From Lantana camara (lineage: Eukaryota > Streptophyta > Magnoliopsida > Lamiales > Verbenaceae), in NCBI GenBank assembly GCA_037501455.1, contig CM074864.1, positions 36,668,001-36,732,000 of the forward strand: a stretch of DNA of 64,000 nt, given 5' to 3'. Shown here piece by piece: positions 23,473-36,079 of this stretch (positions are counted from its first letter, which is position 1; every line of letters begins with the position of its first letter). Made by a program: the position numbers and the translations under genes. The notes beneath the pieces were generated by a model, which ran no database searches, was not told the DNA's origin, and saw only the letters and a program-made list of their open reading frames with translations.

Positions 23473-24926
23473 GAGCGACTCTCCCGTGTTCACCTAAGTT
23501 TGGGGTTTGCAACATTAAGAAAATAGGATTTTCTTGGATTGAGATCAAATGGAATATGAAGGGAACTTTTTTTTAAGATTGAGATTAGTAGGGCTCTCAA
23601 TATTCCCATACCCTAGATCTTAATCGAGAGATAGGATGGTAGAAGGATCATATTCCACATGATGTCATTGGCTGAAATGTTCTTTAGAATATACATTCAC
23701 ATTTCGGGTAGGGGTCATACACCTGTTCCTAGACTATGGTCGTGTGATCTGTGAGATAATTAATTGGTAAAGTGTATTAATTAATTATGCTCATTGCTAA
23801 CTGAAATTGAACCTAGAGGGTCACACACAAATACTAGGTTCAAAGGGTATTATAGAAAAGATCAAATAATTGATCGAAACGAGACCACACGTGTGGGTCC
23901 GAGAGCACGTTTAGGCTGCATAATCTATTTGAGAAATTAGATCATGGGTTAGTTAATTGGAGAATTAATTATTAAGCCCAAATATAATTAATTAGTGAAT
24001 TAATTATAAAGCCATAATATAATTAATTAGTGTATTAATTATATAGTCTAATACGAAATTAATTAGGAATTAATCTTATCCCATTAGAATTAATTGTTGA
24101 ATTAATTCTAAAGCCCTTCATGGAACTAATTGGAGAATTAATTCAAGATATTTAATTATTTAATTGTTCTAATTTGATTAGAATAAATAAATAAGTTAAA
24201 AATAAGATATCTTCTTTTTAATATTATTATAATTTGATTAGAATAAGATATTATTAAGATAAAATATTTAATTATTATTGGAATAATTAATATTCCTAAT
24301 TTGATTAGGAGCTCTTTCTAGAAGATAATATCTTATTTAGACAAGATGTTATTGCTTGGAGAGAAACAAAAATAGAAGAAAAGTCAAATTATGAATCCTG
24401 TTCCTAAAACAGACTTAGGGTTTAGGAAGTCCCATATATATATATGAAGGGCTGATGGGAAAAAATTTTCAACCACATATTCGATTGAAAAAATACAAGT
24501 TTCTTGGGAATACGAAGTCAATTGGTGCAGGCAACGAGTGTACGACACGTTTTTCGTGATAAAAGGGCGTGGCAGTTTGATCTTCGTCAAACAGGGTTTT
24601 GAAGGGAGATTTAATTATGTTCTTAATTCTATCACGTTTCTTGTTTCTTCAATACACATATTACAGTACTAGCATACTCACCGATATGATTTGAATCTTG
24701 GACTAGTGTGGATACTTTTAGAGGATTTCTACTTTGGAATCTCGAAGAAAGACTCGTTCAAGAAACGGGGATTTCATACAGCATGAAGAACGCTTGAGGG
24801 CGGTTCAATACGTTTCAAGAAAGCTACAATTCTTATAAGTTTCTTAAATCCTAAAAGTTTTGAAACGAACATGGCAAGATCACGATCCCTTTTGGAAAAA
24901 TTTTTAAACTTCCGTTGTTTTTACTC
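23473..24926 (+). repeat. Remnant of a copia-type LTR (relative of 60470-62407)
   Basis: From about 23515 it runs parallel to 61245-62390: CTTGGATTGAGATCAAATGG, TTCCCATACCCTAGATCTT, a box ending GACTATGGTCGTGTGATCTG, GAGGGTCACACACAA, a CCACACGTGTGG palindrome near 23885, repeated ATTAATT blocks, a TATA-rich promoter position near 24430 and the end region GGAAAAATTTTTAAACTTCCG. The left part is lost to RLG-B and the last bases to the LTR starting at 24927. This is the oldest layer I can see. Confidence 0.75.
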
Positions 24927-25459
24927 TGTATAACACCCAAGCGTAGGGACCACATCCCCCGCACTAAGACCTAAACCCGGTTACAAAATGGAAAGTCCAT
25001 ACCCGAATCCGAATCATAGCGAACGGGAGACCAACTCACTCACTAAGCTAGGCGGAGCTAACTAAACACTAACTCAGAGTGTGCAGAAGCAATAAATTAA
25101 AGCCACAACATAAACATCATATAAGCACCTCATGATCAATATATACAACATGAACATTAGCCCTCACGACCTCAAAATAAACAAAAGTATCAATCTCCAA
25201 GAAACAAAACCTGAGTATCAAGTCATAGATATACAAAATAATAAGAAGTGTATGTCGGTATGCATCCTAACTCAACCTAGACCCACAACTGCAACTGCCA
25301 AGACACACTTCTCTACCTAGCTCAAGTCCAAAACCTACAACTAAAAGATAAAAAGAGGGGGTTCAATTGATTAAGTGAGGGGGCTAACGCACATCCACAC
25401 GCCAAATATATAAGGCATAGCACATAACAAATGTGGATTTATGAACCGGGAATAGGTTT
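24927..25459 (-). repeat. Long-family LTR, left piece (continues at 58567)
   Basis: It starts (in + coordinates) TGTATAACACCC, with the terminal boxes CACATCCCCCGCACTA, GCGAACGGG and CTAGGCGG, closely like the LTR at 45978. RLG-C has entered at GGTTT (25455-25459). A weakened stem-loop is at about 25363-25374. Confidence 0.85.
25455..25459. other. TSD GGTTT of RLG-C, left copy
   Basis: The same GGTTT follows the element at 58562-58566, and the split LTR continues there. Confidence 0.9.
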
Positions 25460-25688
25460 TGATGAGGCCAAATTATGCTCGGATCAATGCCATCCACGTG
25501 TTTCATCCTGTAAATGGGCGGATATTATCCAGGCCCAGCTTCAGACCCAATAATTACCCATTATTTATGGTTGGACCCAGGTCCTATCCAGACCCATTAT
25601 AGACCTAATGGGTCTGAATGTATGGGTAAAAAGTATACCCACTCTATTTGGGCTTGGATCTGGGTCTACCCAATCAATTTTTTTTTTC

Positions 25689-25690
<2 letters not shown>

Positions 25691-25721
<31 letters not shown>

Positions 25722-25738
25722 CATTATTATTATTATTA
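25691..25738. repeat. (ATT)n microsatellite
   Basis: About 16 ATT units with one C interruption, near the left end of the hAT element. The Ile- or Tyr-rich ORFs across it are artefacts. Confidence 0.9.
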
Positions 25739-25739
25739 T

Positions 25740-27615
25740 GTTGACCCATTTTTGTCTCGTTTCATCTGTTTTTCGACATGTTCAATATATTTTGGGTCCG
25801 TTTCATCCATTTTTGGAATCGTTTGACCAATTTTGACCCCGTTTCACTCGTTTTTGATCCGCTCGACTTAGTTTGGACTCGTTCAGCCCGTTTTGGGCCC
25901 GTTTCACTCGTTTTTCGACCCGTTTGACTTATTTTGATCTCACTTGACTCGTTTTGGACTCGTTTCACTCGTTTTTAATCCGTTCAACCTATTTTTGACT
26001 CATTCGACCCGTTTTGGGCCCGTCTCACCCGTTTTTTGACTCGTTCGACCTATTTTGACTCGTTTCACCTGTTTTTTTATCTGTTTCCCCTATTTTGGAC
26101 TCATTCGACCCGTTTTGGACCCATTTCACCCATTTTTTGACTCGTTCGACCTATTTTGGGCCTGTTTCACCTGTTTTTTGAATGGTTTGACCTTTTTTGG
26201 ACTCATTTCACCAATTTTGGGCACGTTTCACCCATTGTTCAATATGTTTGACCCATTTTGGGCAGTTTTACCAGTTCTTCGACTCGTTTGACCTATTTTG
26301 GACTCATTTGACCCGTTTTAGTCCAGTTTCACCCCGTATTTTTATCAATTCGACCTATTTTGGACTCATTTATTTTGTTTTTGACCCTTTGATCTAGTTT
26401 TTGAGTTATTCGATTAATTTTAGATTCGTTTGACATATTTTGGACCCGTTTCACCCATTTTTCAATTCGTTCGACCTATTTTGAACTCGTTCAACCCGTT
26501 TTTTGACCCGATTATCTCGATTTTGGATCCATTTGATCCAAATGGATCTACTTGAACCATTTGGATCCGTTTGACGCATTAAGGATCCATTTGACCCATT
26601 TGGAATCAATTTAACCCGTTTAACCCAATTTAGATCCATTTGACCCATTTGGACTGTTTTACCCTATTAGATCCATTTGGACCGTTTTACCCATTTTGGA
26701 TCCATTTGATCCAAATAGATCTACTTGACCCATTAACGATCCATTTGACCCATTTGGAAACAATTTAACCGTTTAACCCAATTTAAATCCATTTGGACTG
26801 TTTTACCCAATTGGATCCATTTGGACCGTTTTACCTATTTTGGATCCATTTCATCCAAATGGATATATTTGACCCATATGGATCTGTTTGCCCTATTTTG
26901 GATTCATTTAACCCGTTTGACCCATTAAGGATCCATTTGACCCATTTGGAATCAATTTAACCAGTTTAACCGAATTTAGATCCATTTGACCCATTTGGAT
27001 TGTTTTACCCAGTTGGATCCATTTAGACCGTTTTACCCATTTTCAATCAATTTTACCCATTTTGGATTTACTTGACCCATTTGGATCCGTTTGACCCATT
27101 AAGGATCCATTTAACCCATTTGGGATCAATTTAACCCGTTTAATCCAATTAAGATCCATTTTATCCATTTGGACTGTTTTACCCAGTTGAATCCATTTGG
27201 ACCGTTTTACCCATTTTGGATCCATTTGATCCAAATGAATCTATTTTACCCATCTGGATCCATTTGACCCATTTGGAATCAATTTAACCCGTTTAACCCA
27301 ATTTAGATCCATTTGACCCATTTGGATTGTTTACCCAGTTGGATCCATTTGGACCGTTTTACCCATTTTGAATCAATTTTACCTATTTTGGATTTATTTG
27401 ACCCATTTGGATCCGTTTGACCCATTTTGAATCCATTTGACCCGTTTGACCCATTAACGATCCATTTGACCCATTCAGAATCAATTTAACCCGTTTAACC
27501 CATTTTAGATTCATTTGACCCATTTGAATTGTTTTATCCACTTGGATCCAGCTAGACCGTTTTACCAATTTTGGATTCGTTTGATCAGTTTGACCCATTT
27601 TTTATTCATTGGAAC
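25740..27615. repeat. hAT interior, left repeat block (TTTTGACCCATTTTGGATCC type)
   Basis: About 1.9 kb of degenerate repeats built from GACCC/GATCC words spaced by T-rich stretches. The first part has a period near 60 bases (GTTTTGGGCCCGTTTCACTCG recurring). From about 26520 a larger unit recurs, marked by ATCCATTTGATCCAAATGG at 26526, 26699, 26843 and 27217. Confidence 0.8.
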
Positions 27616-28460
27616 TGTTTTACCAAGTTGGGTCAAAATGGGTCGAATGAGTCCAAAATATATCGAATAAATCGAACGGGTTAAAAATGATTAAATTAGT
27701 CCAAAATAGGTTGAACGAGTTAAAAAATAATTGAAATGGGTTGAAAGTAGGTAGAACGGGTCAAAAAATAGTTAAAATGGGTCTCAAATAGGTCGAAAGG
27801 GTTCAAAACAGTTAAAATAGGTCTAAAATAGATTGAATGAGTAAAAACGATTAAAAATGATCTAAAATAGGTTGAATGGGTCAAAACACGATTGAAATGG
27901 GTCGAAAAAAGGGTTAAATGGGTCTAAAATAGGTTGAATAGGTCAAAAAATAGTTAAATGGATCTAAAATAGGTCGAACAGGTAAAAAAAAGTTGAAATA
28001 TGTCTAAAATAGGTTGAACGAGTAAAAAACGGTTGAAAATGATCTAAAATACGTTGAATGCGTTGAAAAACGATCGAAATGGGTCTAAAATAGGTCGAAC
28101 GGGGTCGAAAAACTGTTAAAATGGGTCTAAAATGGGTTGAACAAGTCAAAAACGGTTGAAAATGGTCCAAAATAGGTCGAATAGGTTGAAAAACGGTTGA
28201 AATAGGTCTAAAATAGGTCAAACGGGCTAAAAAATGGTTAAATAGGTCCAAAATAAGTCGAATGGGTTGAAAAAATATTAAAATGGGTCTAAAATAGGTC
28301 GAACGGGTCGAAAAATGGTTGAAACCGGTACGTAATGTGTAGAATAGTTAAAAAACGGGTCAAACGCTTCAAAAACGAGTGAAATTGGTACAAAATATGG
28401 CGAAAATGAATAAAAGGAATTAAATGGGTTCAAAATAAGGTAAACGGGTCAAAAATTGAG
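27616..28460. repeat. hAT interior, right repeat block (inverted orientation)
   Basis: About 0.85 kb of AAATGGGTCTAAAATAGGTC-type repeats, the complement of the left block. The two halves could fold back on each other. Confidence 0.8.
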
Positions 28461-29292
28461 AATGGTAAATTTATGATAGAATTTGGGTAGTGTATGGGTA
28501 AATGGGTATTGGATGTAATTTGGGTTTGGGTATGGTCTCATACCCATTAAAAGAATAAATTGGATTTGGGTCTGGCCCTGGATCTGGATCTGGGTAAAAT
28601 ATTTGGGTCTGGGGCTGGGTATTTCATGATTTTATTGGGTCTGGGCCTGGGTAATGCCCGCCCATTTACAGGCCTACACGTGTTACCATCTAAGCCACTC
28701 CCCAATCATCACGAAACCCCTCAGCTTCGATGCTTGCCTTGTTGGGCTCGTGGAGTTGGCCCAATCCATTCACTGCTTAAAGCTTGCACACCTCGGCCCA
28801 AGCCACGAGCATGGGATTTACTCGCCAATCCCACCTGACACTCGTCCTGCAGACCCACAGGAAGCTTTCCTTCGGAGCCCATCTCTTCCGCACCAGGGAT
28901 GCCCGTTGTAGTGACGCTCGTCGGCATAGGCGCTCAACGCCGCCCTCGCTCGGCGTATGAGTTATCTAGCGCTCATGAGGCGTCAGCTTGAAGAACCCCC
29001 TCCGAGCGTCCCTGGTGCTCGAACCAGGCACCAAAGACTCCGCTCTAAGGTTAACTCCCGCTATGGTGAAGGGTTCCCTTCGAGGGCACACCCAACCACA
29101 TGGGACACCTTTCTGAGCACTTTCACACTCGCCTGCGGTACTGTAACTACCTCTGACACAGTGGTAGTGCGCACCATTCCTGACATGCTCCCAAACTTTT
29201 CAGGGTTAGCATCACATAGTGCCACGTGTCTAGGGCAACACAGGGTTTGGGACCACTTGGTCACTATTACTGAAACACCCCTACCCTCAACG

Positions 29293-29300
29293 TATAAATA
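29293..29300 (+). promoter_or_regulatory. TATA box in 5' LTR of RLG-C
   Basis: TATAAATA. The same box is at 58280-58287 in the 3' LTR. Transcription would start about 30 bases downstream, near 29330. Confidence 0.7.
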
Positions 29301-29579
29301 AGGGGGAATCAACTTATTCTCCTTAAGTCATCTTCTTACACAAGAATACTCTGCACAAACTGGGCATTTTCCTCTGCACTCCTCTCTTCTCCAGACATTG
29401 CATTTCACCATTTTCATTGCATCCATATTGCATTTTCGGGTGTTATCCTAGCTGGAACAACCTACGCTACAAAGGAAACCCAGTTCCTGAGGCTCAAAGG
29501 CCTATGATGGTCTTCCCCCCAAACAAATCTTAAAGTGTTGGTGTTTTAGCACACTTCTTGTTTTCTGCACCATCAGTTT

Positions 29580-29595
29580 TGGTGCCGTCTGTGGG
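29580..29595 (+). other. Primer binding site of RLG-C
   Basis: TGGTGCCGTCTGTGGG, four bases after the LTR. It resembles the TGGCGCCGTCTGTGGG site common in Tat-lineage elements. The exact tRNA is not decided here. Confidence 0.7.
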
Positions 29596-29677
29596 AAACC
29601 ATCATCATCTTCTCCAGATCTTCACCTATTTCTTGCTTCTTGAGCTAGTTGAGACATAACACCATTAACTTCAATCA

Positions 29678-30952
29678 TGGTTACTGCAACAAGGTCTGGA
29701 GTTCTGGATAACAGGAGTGCTCTTCCTCCTGTCAATGAGGAAACATGCCCAACATTACAGCTGGAGGCGAAGTCCCACCAGTGGTTGTGGTCAGAAACGG
29801 AGGCAAAGGGGCTTTGGTAGGGGCTCTGCCGGCAGGGGGAACCGAGGTCGGAAGCCCTAGCTCAGCCATCCCACCGGTAACTCCCGCGCCAGCCACAACC
29901 GCAATCCACACTGCCGCTTATCCAATGGCAATGCCGCCTCCTGGATACACTTACGTAAAGCTCAGCATTATGCCTGGGATGATGCCAAGCATGGTATCTA
30001 CGATTCAGCCATATCAAGTAGGCACTTTGCAGCTTCCGGTCTCCATTCCTAAGGAGATCCAAGGGCTGGAAATGCCACAAATGACCTCGCAGCAATTGCA
30101 AGCACTCTACGCTCAGTGCGAGGTACAGGCCGCTCAAAACGCCTGGAAACATTTTACCTCCACCTACTTCCCCTCCGGAGTGGACGCCCAGATGGCTGCC
30201 CCTTTGGGGGGACTACAAGTTCATCCATTGACCGCTGCCCAAAATGTACTATGGGCCCAGCCGCCACCACCACCCCCAACACAGGAAAAAGAAGGTCCCC
30301 CGAGGGCTGACCAAAGATAATGCACTTTGGAGAAGGAGAAAGCCCCTCAGCCGAGGGGGGGATGTAGAAGAGGAGGTCTAATCCAGGGCCACTGGGAGAA
30401 CTAACAGGAGGGAAGGGAAAGACCCTAGGATAGCTGCAGTCCAGGATCAACTGGAGGACTTGCAGCACATCGTGGAGCAGCTCTCTCGAGCGCGGTCTCA
30501 AATCCCACACGGGGGGGATGAGAGGTCCAAGGCTAGAGATGCTCGCAATCCGTGCAACCAAGTCTCTCGCAGTTGGAGGGAAGGAGATTACGAGGAGCAT
30601 GGGCATGAGGGTGAGAACCTTAGGCCTTGATAGGCGGTTTGCCCCTCGTTGATGAAGTTTTGATGGCCCGTGCGGGGATGGGCAAAATCCCCACGTCCGT
30701 CAACCGCTACGACGGGACCACCGATCCGGCCGAGCACCTGGATCACTTCGTGCACCTGATGCACCTATATGAGCATTCCAGTCATTACTGGATGATAATC
30801 TTTGTCACTTTCCTCGTGGGAATGGAACAAGAATGGTACAAAAAGCTGCCCCCGTGCTCCATCCAGGGGTCTGGGGATCTGACTGAGGCCTTCGTGAGCC
30901 ATTTCAATTCTCTAAAAGCACCAGTGCCCGCTGCCACGGCCCTCTACAGCCT
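29678..30952 (+). pseudogene. RLG-C gag, N-terminal part, frameshifted
   Basis: The likely start is the ATG at 29678 (MVTATRSGVLDNRSALPP). The frame shifts at about 29745 into a Pro/Met-rich stretch ending at 30320, and again before 30627-30952. The latter part carries the capsid entry VNRYDGTTDPAEHLDHFVHL and EWYKKLPPCSI, typical of Tat-type gag. It is cut at AGCCT (30948-30952) by a solo LTR and resumes at 38266. Confidence 0.85.
30948..30952. other. TSD AGCCT of solo LTR 30953-38260, left copy
   Basis: The second copy is at 38261-38265. The gag sequence is continuous across it. Confidence 0.92.
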
Positions 30953-32337
30953 TGTAACAGCCCTAACCTGGGTAGAGTCGGGAGAGGTAAGTAAAGGGTT
31001 ATTCAAGAAGCGTTTACAATCTCGATCCTTATTTACTCTTTCATGCATTGCATTCTTATGTGACTTATGTGCTATAGTTTAATTAAAAGTTCATAATTTA
31101 ATTATTTCCTTTATCGAGCACGTATCTTGAAACTTTTCTCATAAGAATCTTAGAACTCTAGTATACATCCCTTTCCAGCACCTAAAACCCCTTCATATAT
31201 TTCAAAACCTATTCCTACAATTTTAGGTTAGAAATTACGAAAATACCCCTACAGCCCTAGAATTTTCCTACATTCCCCGAAGTACTTTTACCACCCAATA
31301 TTGTGACCAAAAGAATCCTCACATTATTTTGAGGATCTTGACACTCTCCGTGAACCATGATTCCCATCCTAACTCTAGTAGCATCAAAAATCGGCAAAAC
31401 CCTAACTTATAGTTCGATCGTAAATAACTCTTTACTCATCTACTTTTCAATATTCAATATTATAGTCAAAACGACCCTTGAATTATTTTATGAATTTTCA
31501 TACATTTACCAAAACTCGGTTCCACCCATAGCATATTTTATAAATATTTTCCTTTTTAAAATTTGTTATTTTATTTTAAACAATTAAGCTTTCATTCAAT
31601 ATTTGAAATTTTACTTAAAACGTTTCTTGAATTTTTCTCCAAACTATGATAATTTTTCCAACCTTTAAACTTCATCATAGCTTCATTTATATAATTTTCT
31701 CATAATTTTCATCATCTTTAACGTTCATCATTTGTAAACGGAAACTTTAAATATTCCACATTTATAATCATGACGAAGCTTATTTTTCACTCATTCTTTC
31801 ATTAATTTACTACTTCAAGTTTTCACCTCTCGACTCTTGAATAAATTTTATGCCATTTTATATTTATTTTTATTCAACATAGACCTTCAATGTAGCACCC
31901 GAGCGTGAGGTACCACATCCCCCGCACCGGGACCCGACCCGTATATGAAATGGAAGTCCATACACGTGCCAAATCCACGGCGAACGGGGACACAACTCAC
32001 ACGCTATGCTAGGCGGGGCTAACCCTTAAACCAATCAGTGCAGGAATCGTAAAATCAGAGTTAAAATGAAATTCGCGGAAGCAAGAATAACATAGCATAT
32101 ACAATGAGCCACCAAGCTCCAAAAATGAATATACAAGGGCATTCGAATATTCAACGGCGCTCATGGCCTACAAAAATCATAACGCTCCAAGCATAAACTA
32201 TGATCATATACAAAATACCCACAAGAGTATGAATATGAAACAAAAGGAAGTGCTAAACATAAATGCAAGACCTAGACGACTTGTATTCCCGCCTAGCACT
32301 CCTATTCCTGCACAAAACAACTGGAAACAACCGGGTT

Positions 32338-32354
32338 CAGTCTAAAAGAGACTG
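32338..32354 (-). other. LTR stem-loop (CAGTCT / AAAAG / AGACTG on + strand)
   Basis: A six-pair stem with the same loop as the RLG-B LTR but the other version of the inner pair. Confidence 0.75.
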
Positions 32355-33579
32355 GTGGGTATAAAAACGGGGCATAAATATATATAATATCGCATAAGTT
32401 AAACACATACATGCAAGCCCTAATCCCGTGTGAAGTTTGATAAGAAGTTACCAAGTGGTTAAAACAATAGAATACATCAACGGGATTACGGCGTTCATAT
32501 TCATTCATAAATGTTCATAAATGTTCATAAGGGTTTATGGCCCGGCGAGTGGGCGTGCACAATCTCCAACCTACTCCTCGTGTAATCATAATTAATTATT
32601 CAATAATCCATTATCATACATAAATCTTTTGTGCTCATAAATACATGATCATAATCATTTATATACTCCTTCTTCCTCCGGGTGGTGGACGGGCTTGCAA
32701 GACCCGGCCACCGGTTCATACATAGGCCAATGGGGGTACATGAATCCCCCAAGGGCACTCAGCTCCCATTCCTCACTAAAACTCCTAGCGAGGGCCGGTA
32801 TCACCGTAGTTTGGTTGGAACTAGTATATGGGATCCCCGTCAGCCCTTGCTTCCTCGGTTAGCCACATATACTAAGTCCCGGGGCCCGTGCAATCATAAA
32901 TCATAAATATCTCGCCAAACATAAGGTAGGGTTCATAAATAAAAGAAAGGGGTCATACGTTTGAAATGATTTACCCGAAATGACTCAATATATATAAATA
33001 TATGGTTTTGGCTTAAAACTTTGCACATAAGGAATATATAAGGTTGTTTTAACTAATAGAAGAAAAACCCACCTTTACCAAAGCAGAAATAAAGGCACAA
33101 GCGTCTCAAGGCTCGCCCTCGTCTCCGACCAAACCCGAATCTGTGCAAAATAAAAGGTATGAGACTCAATGACCACATATGACGCTCGGCAATGAAGTGC
33201 ATATGACGTGAATGCATAAATGATCATATTATATCATAAAAATGTTCATGTGCACGATTAATGAATTTAAAACATATAATCAAATCATTCGTTCATATAT
33301 TTCATTCAATTTCATAAGTTCATAAATTCATATAAATTTCATAAATTCTTTCATAAATTCATATCATTCATAATATTCATAATTCATAATGCATATCCAT
33401 TATTCTAACATTCATTTAATAAGCATAACATATAATATTCACATTCACATTTAGGAATAAAATAAATAAAAAGTTCAATCAAAAGTCAGTAGAATAAATA
33501 CGCGAAATAGAATTCAATTAATTTCGATAATTAAATTAAATCAAATAATATTTAAAATATATAATAAATATATAATATA

Positions 33580-33600
33580 ATATATATATATATATATATA
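33580..33600. repeat. (TA)n microsatellite
   Basis: A TA run within a wider AT-rich tract (33540-33840); a second run is at about 33799-33822. Confidence 0.85.
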
Positions 33601-33797
33601 ATCATATATATCATAATACACAATATATATAATATATATACATATATACACGTACACACACACATGCACATGCAATATATATACTAAACAATAAACACAA
33701 ACCATGCATGCATATATGTATTTAATGTATATATAATACATATATATATACATATTAAATCAAACCATGCATGAAAAATGATATAATTAATTACACA

Positions 33798-33828
<31 letters not shown>

Positions 33829-34057
33829 CGTATATTCATGCACCTAGGAAGCATGCATGCTTAGCCTAATATATATATATATAATAAGAATATACATGCA
33901 AAATAAATAACAAACACACACAAATACATATATATAACTACACAGTCATACCCATGCATGCAAGAACACCACACACGCAGCACAACCCAGCAATCAAGCA
34001 ACCAAAATAGCAGCAGCAACAGCCCAGGAAAAACAAAGCAAGAACTCAAGCAAAACG

Positions 34058-34187
34058 GGGTGACACCCCCGTGTCACCCTCCAAGCCTGGACCGAGACAC
34101 CCCCGTGTCTCGGTACAGCAAGTCCAGGCCATCACTGCACCCCCGTTCCTCGCTGGAACGGCCAGGAATGGCACGCCCGTGACGTGC
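34058..34187. repeat. Array of four short palindromes with new arm sequences
   Basis: GGGTGACAC-CCCC-GTGTCACCC (34058-34079), ACCGAGACAC-CCCC-GTGTCTCGGT (34091-34114), GTTCC-TCGCT-GGAAC (34145-34159) and GCACG-CCCGTGA-CGTGC (34171-34187). Confidence 0.85.
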
Positions 34188-36071
34188 AACAGCAGCAGCC
34201 TCTAAACGCAGCAGAAAATCGCAGAAACAGAGCAAGAAAAGGCGCAGGAAAAGCAAGCAACAAATGCAACATTACAAGGCACAAATTGCTGCAAGAACTC
34301 AACAAGATTACACACCACATAGCCACTAAAATAGACAGCAAAAAGGAAGAAGGAAACGCAGCAAATTGACAGCAACTTTCCAGTCCAAAACAGGGCATAC
34401 TCGACCGAAAACAGAGCAAGCTTGCATTCAATCCTTCTCCATCCATTTACTCATTTAAGACCAACAAATAAGCAGCAAAATATCATATATTCAACAAGGA
34501 AATCAGTTCCAAAAGTGATCAATCAAGAGAAGCTGTCAAACGTGACTTTTCAAGAAAGTTTTCTCAAGTGCCATAACTGATAACTCATAAATACCTCAAC
34601 TACCATGTAATCAATGATCATAAATGATATGAGGATGTCAAAACAATCAATCTCAAGCTTGGAATCAGTCTAAATCATTGAGAATCGAAGAAGATCAACA
34701 TTTTGCCCAAAATTTCTTATTTTCGGTAAAATGGCCAGAAAATCATGAAACCATGCTCAAAATCATGAATGGAAGGATGAAAATGAACAGAATTAATCAT
34801 ATAATACAACCCTTAACTTACCTTGGTGATTGGTTGAAGTTTGGATGAGATTTGAGCTCCAAAATCTCCAAGGTTGAAGGGTTACGAGTCTGGAATGCAA
34901 GACAGTAGCTTTGGCTGAGTTTTGGGGCTTGTGAGAGGATTATCTCGGTCAAGGCTTGTTATGTCATGATAGAGGGTTGAGTTAGGGTTTCAAAGAATCA
35001 AACCATGGTTAGTTTGGTTATGGTTTGGCCAAGATATGGCTAATTTAGTGCAACAAGGTCAAGTTGGTCTCCGTTTCGTTTTTCGGTTGAAATTCGGAAG
35101 TCCAAACGACTTAGGAAAAATGTAAGGCTAAGTTTACTAAACTCGAATTTTCGTTACGAGTTCAGCGGAGTTGACGGAACTCGAATCCGAGTTCCCGAGC
35201 TCAAGATATTAAATTCGGAACCAAGGGTACGCTAAGTGCTCGTTAGCTCCCGTTTTGGTTCCTCAAATAAAATTAAATTCGTTAACCTAGCAAATGAATT
35301 CAAAAACATAAATTGAGCATAAAATCATGTTCATAACACATATATGTACAACATATTACAAAATCGTGACAATTTGATATCATATCATATAAGAACGAAG
35401 CACAAAATAAACGAACAAACTCATACATGCAATTCATGCATAAATTATGAAATCCCCATGCAATCCATGCAATTTCCATGCAAAAATGAAATAACTCCAT
35501 GCATAAATAATTCTCATGCATAATTATGATTTACATGCATAATTATATTAAATCCCATGCAAAAAATGAAATTCATGCATATATTATCCACGTATAATAT
35601 ATATATATAAATAAGTAATTAATTAAAACATGATTAATTAATATAACATATAATTAGTATAATCATTGAATTAATAATATAATAACAAAACACATATATA
35701 TATATATATATAATACGAAATATATATATATATAATTAATAATATTAAAATAAAATATTATAATATAATATAATAAAAAAATAACAATTATAATAAAAAT
35801 TAAATATAAAACACGTAAAAACAATTAATTCGCGCAAATTAGTAAACACATACATCGTACCTTTATGTCCGAGAAATCGGGGCGTTACATTCAAGAAAGT
35901 TTAAATAAATGGATATATTTTCTCCACATTTCCTATATAATTACCAAGCATATGTTTAAATTATAACACAACCACATTTCCTCCATAGCTACCAAGCATT
36001 TGTCTAGGATATGAAGCATCCACATCTCCCTTAAACTCTTAAGAATTGCACAAAAACCCCTCATAACTACC

Positions 36072-36079
36072 TATAAATA
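36072..36079 (+). promoter_or_regulatory. TATA box in solo LTR 30953-38260
   Basis: TATAAATA, followed about 35 bases later by CACAAATCAACACACAAAAAACAC, a plausible start region. An AAAGGTTAGT donor-like site is at about 36178-36187. Confidence 0.55.

Larger units (their letters stand above)
25503..28676. mobile_element. Non-autonomous hAT-type DNA transposon, 3174 bp
   Basis: Flanked by an exact 8 bp duplication CACGTGTT (25495-25502 and 28677-28684), the length typical of hAT. Its ends are inverted repeats of about 36 bp: left TCATCCTGTAAATGGGCGG, right (reverse) TAGGCCTGTAAATGGGCGG, then CCAGGCCCAG in both. There is no transposase ORF. Nearly all the interior is imperfect GACCC-type repeats in opposite orientations in the two halves. 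The ORFs on either strand are by-products of these repeats. Confidence 0.88.
25460..29575 (+). repeat. 5' LTR of RLG-C (934 bp net), split by a hAT element
   Basis: Starts TGATGAGGCCAAATTATGCTC and ends TTTCTGCACCATCA. The part after the hAT insert (28685-29575) aligns with 54297-54756 plus 58124-58561 of the 3' LTR. A stretch of about 240 bases shows about 20 differences by eye, so the element is old. A TATA box lies at 29293. Confidence 0.9.
31891..35889 (-). repeat. Solo LTR of the long-LTR family, 3999 bp
   Basis: TSD TTCAA (31886-31890 and 35890-35894). On the - strand it starts TGTAACGCCCC and ends CTCGGGTGCTACA. Its terminal 150 bases are very close to the RLG-B 5' LTR, so it belongs to that subfamily. 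It is about 0.9 kb longer than that LTR; long AT-rich and TA-repeat stretches at 33300-33960 and 35570-35800 account for part of this. Palindromes are at 34058-34187. Confidence 0.93.

Noticed and set aside
25514..28251. Many ORFs with repeated peptides in the hAT interior
   Set aside because: They follow the DNA repeats on both strands; there is no transposase motif.
29862..30606. Minus-strand ORFs of 96 and 150 codons opposite RLG-C gag
   Set aside because: Shadows of gag; unlike the antisense gene at 51057-53642 they show no domain or splice sites.
33541..33753. Tyr/Ile-rich 70-codon ORF
   Set aside because: A translation of TA-repeat DNA.
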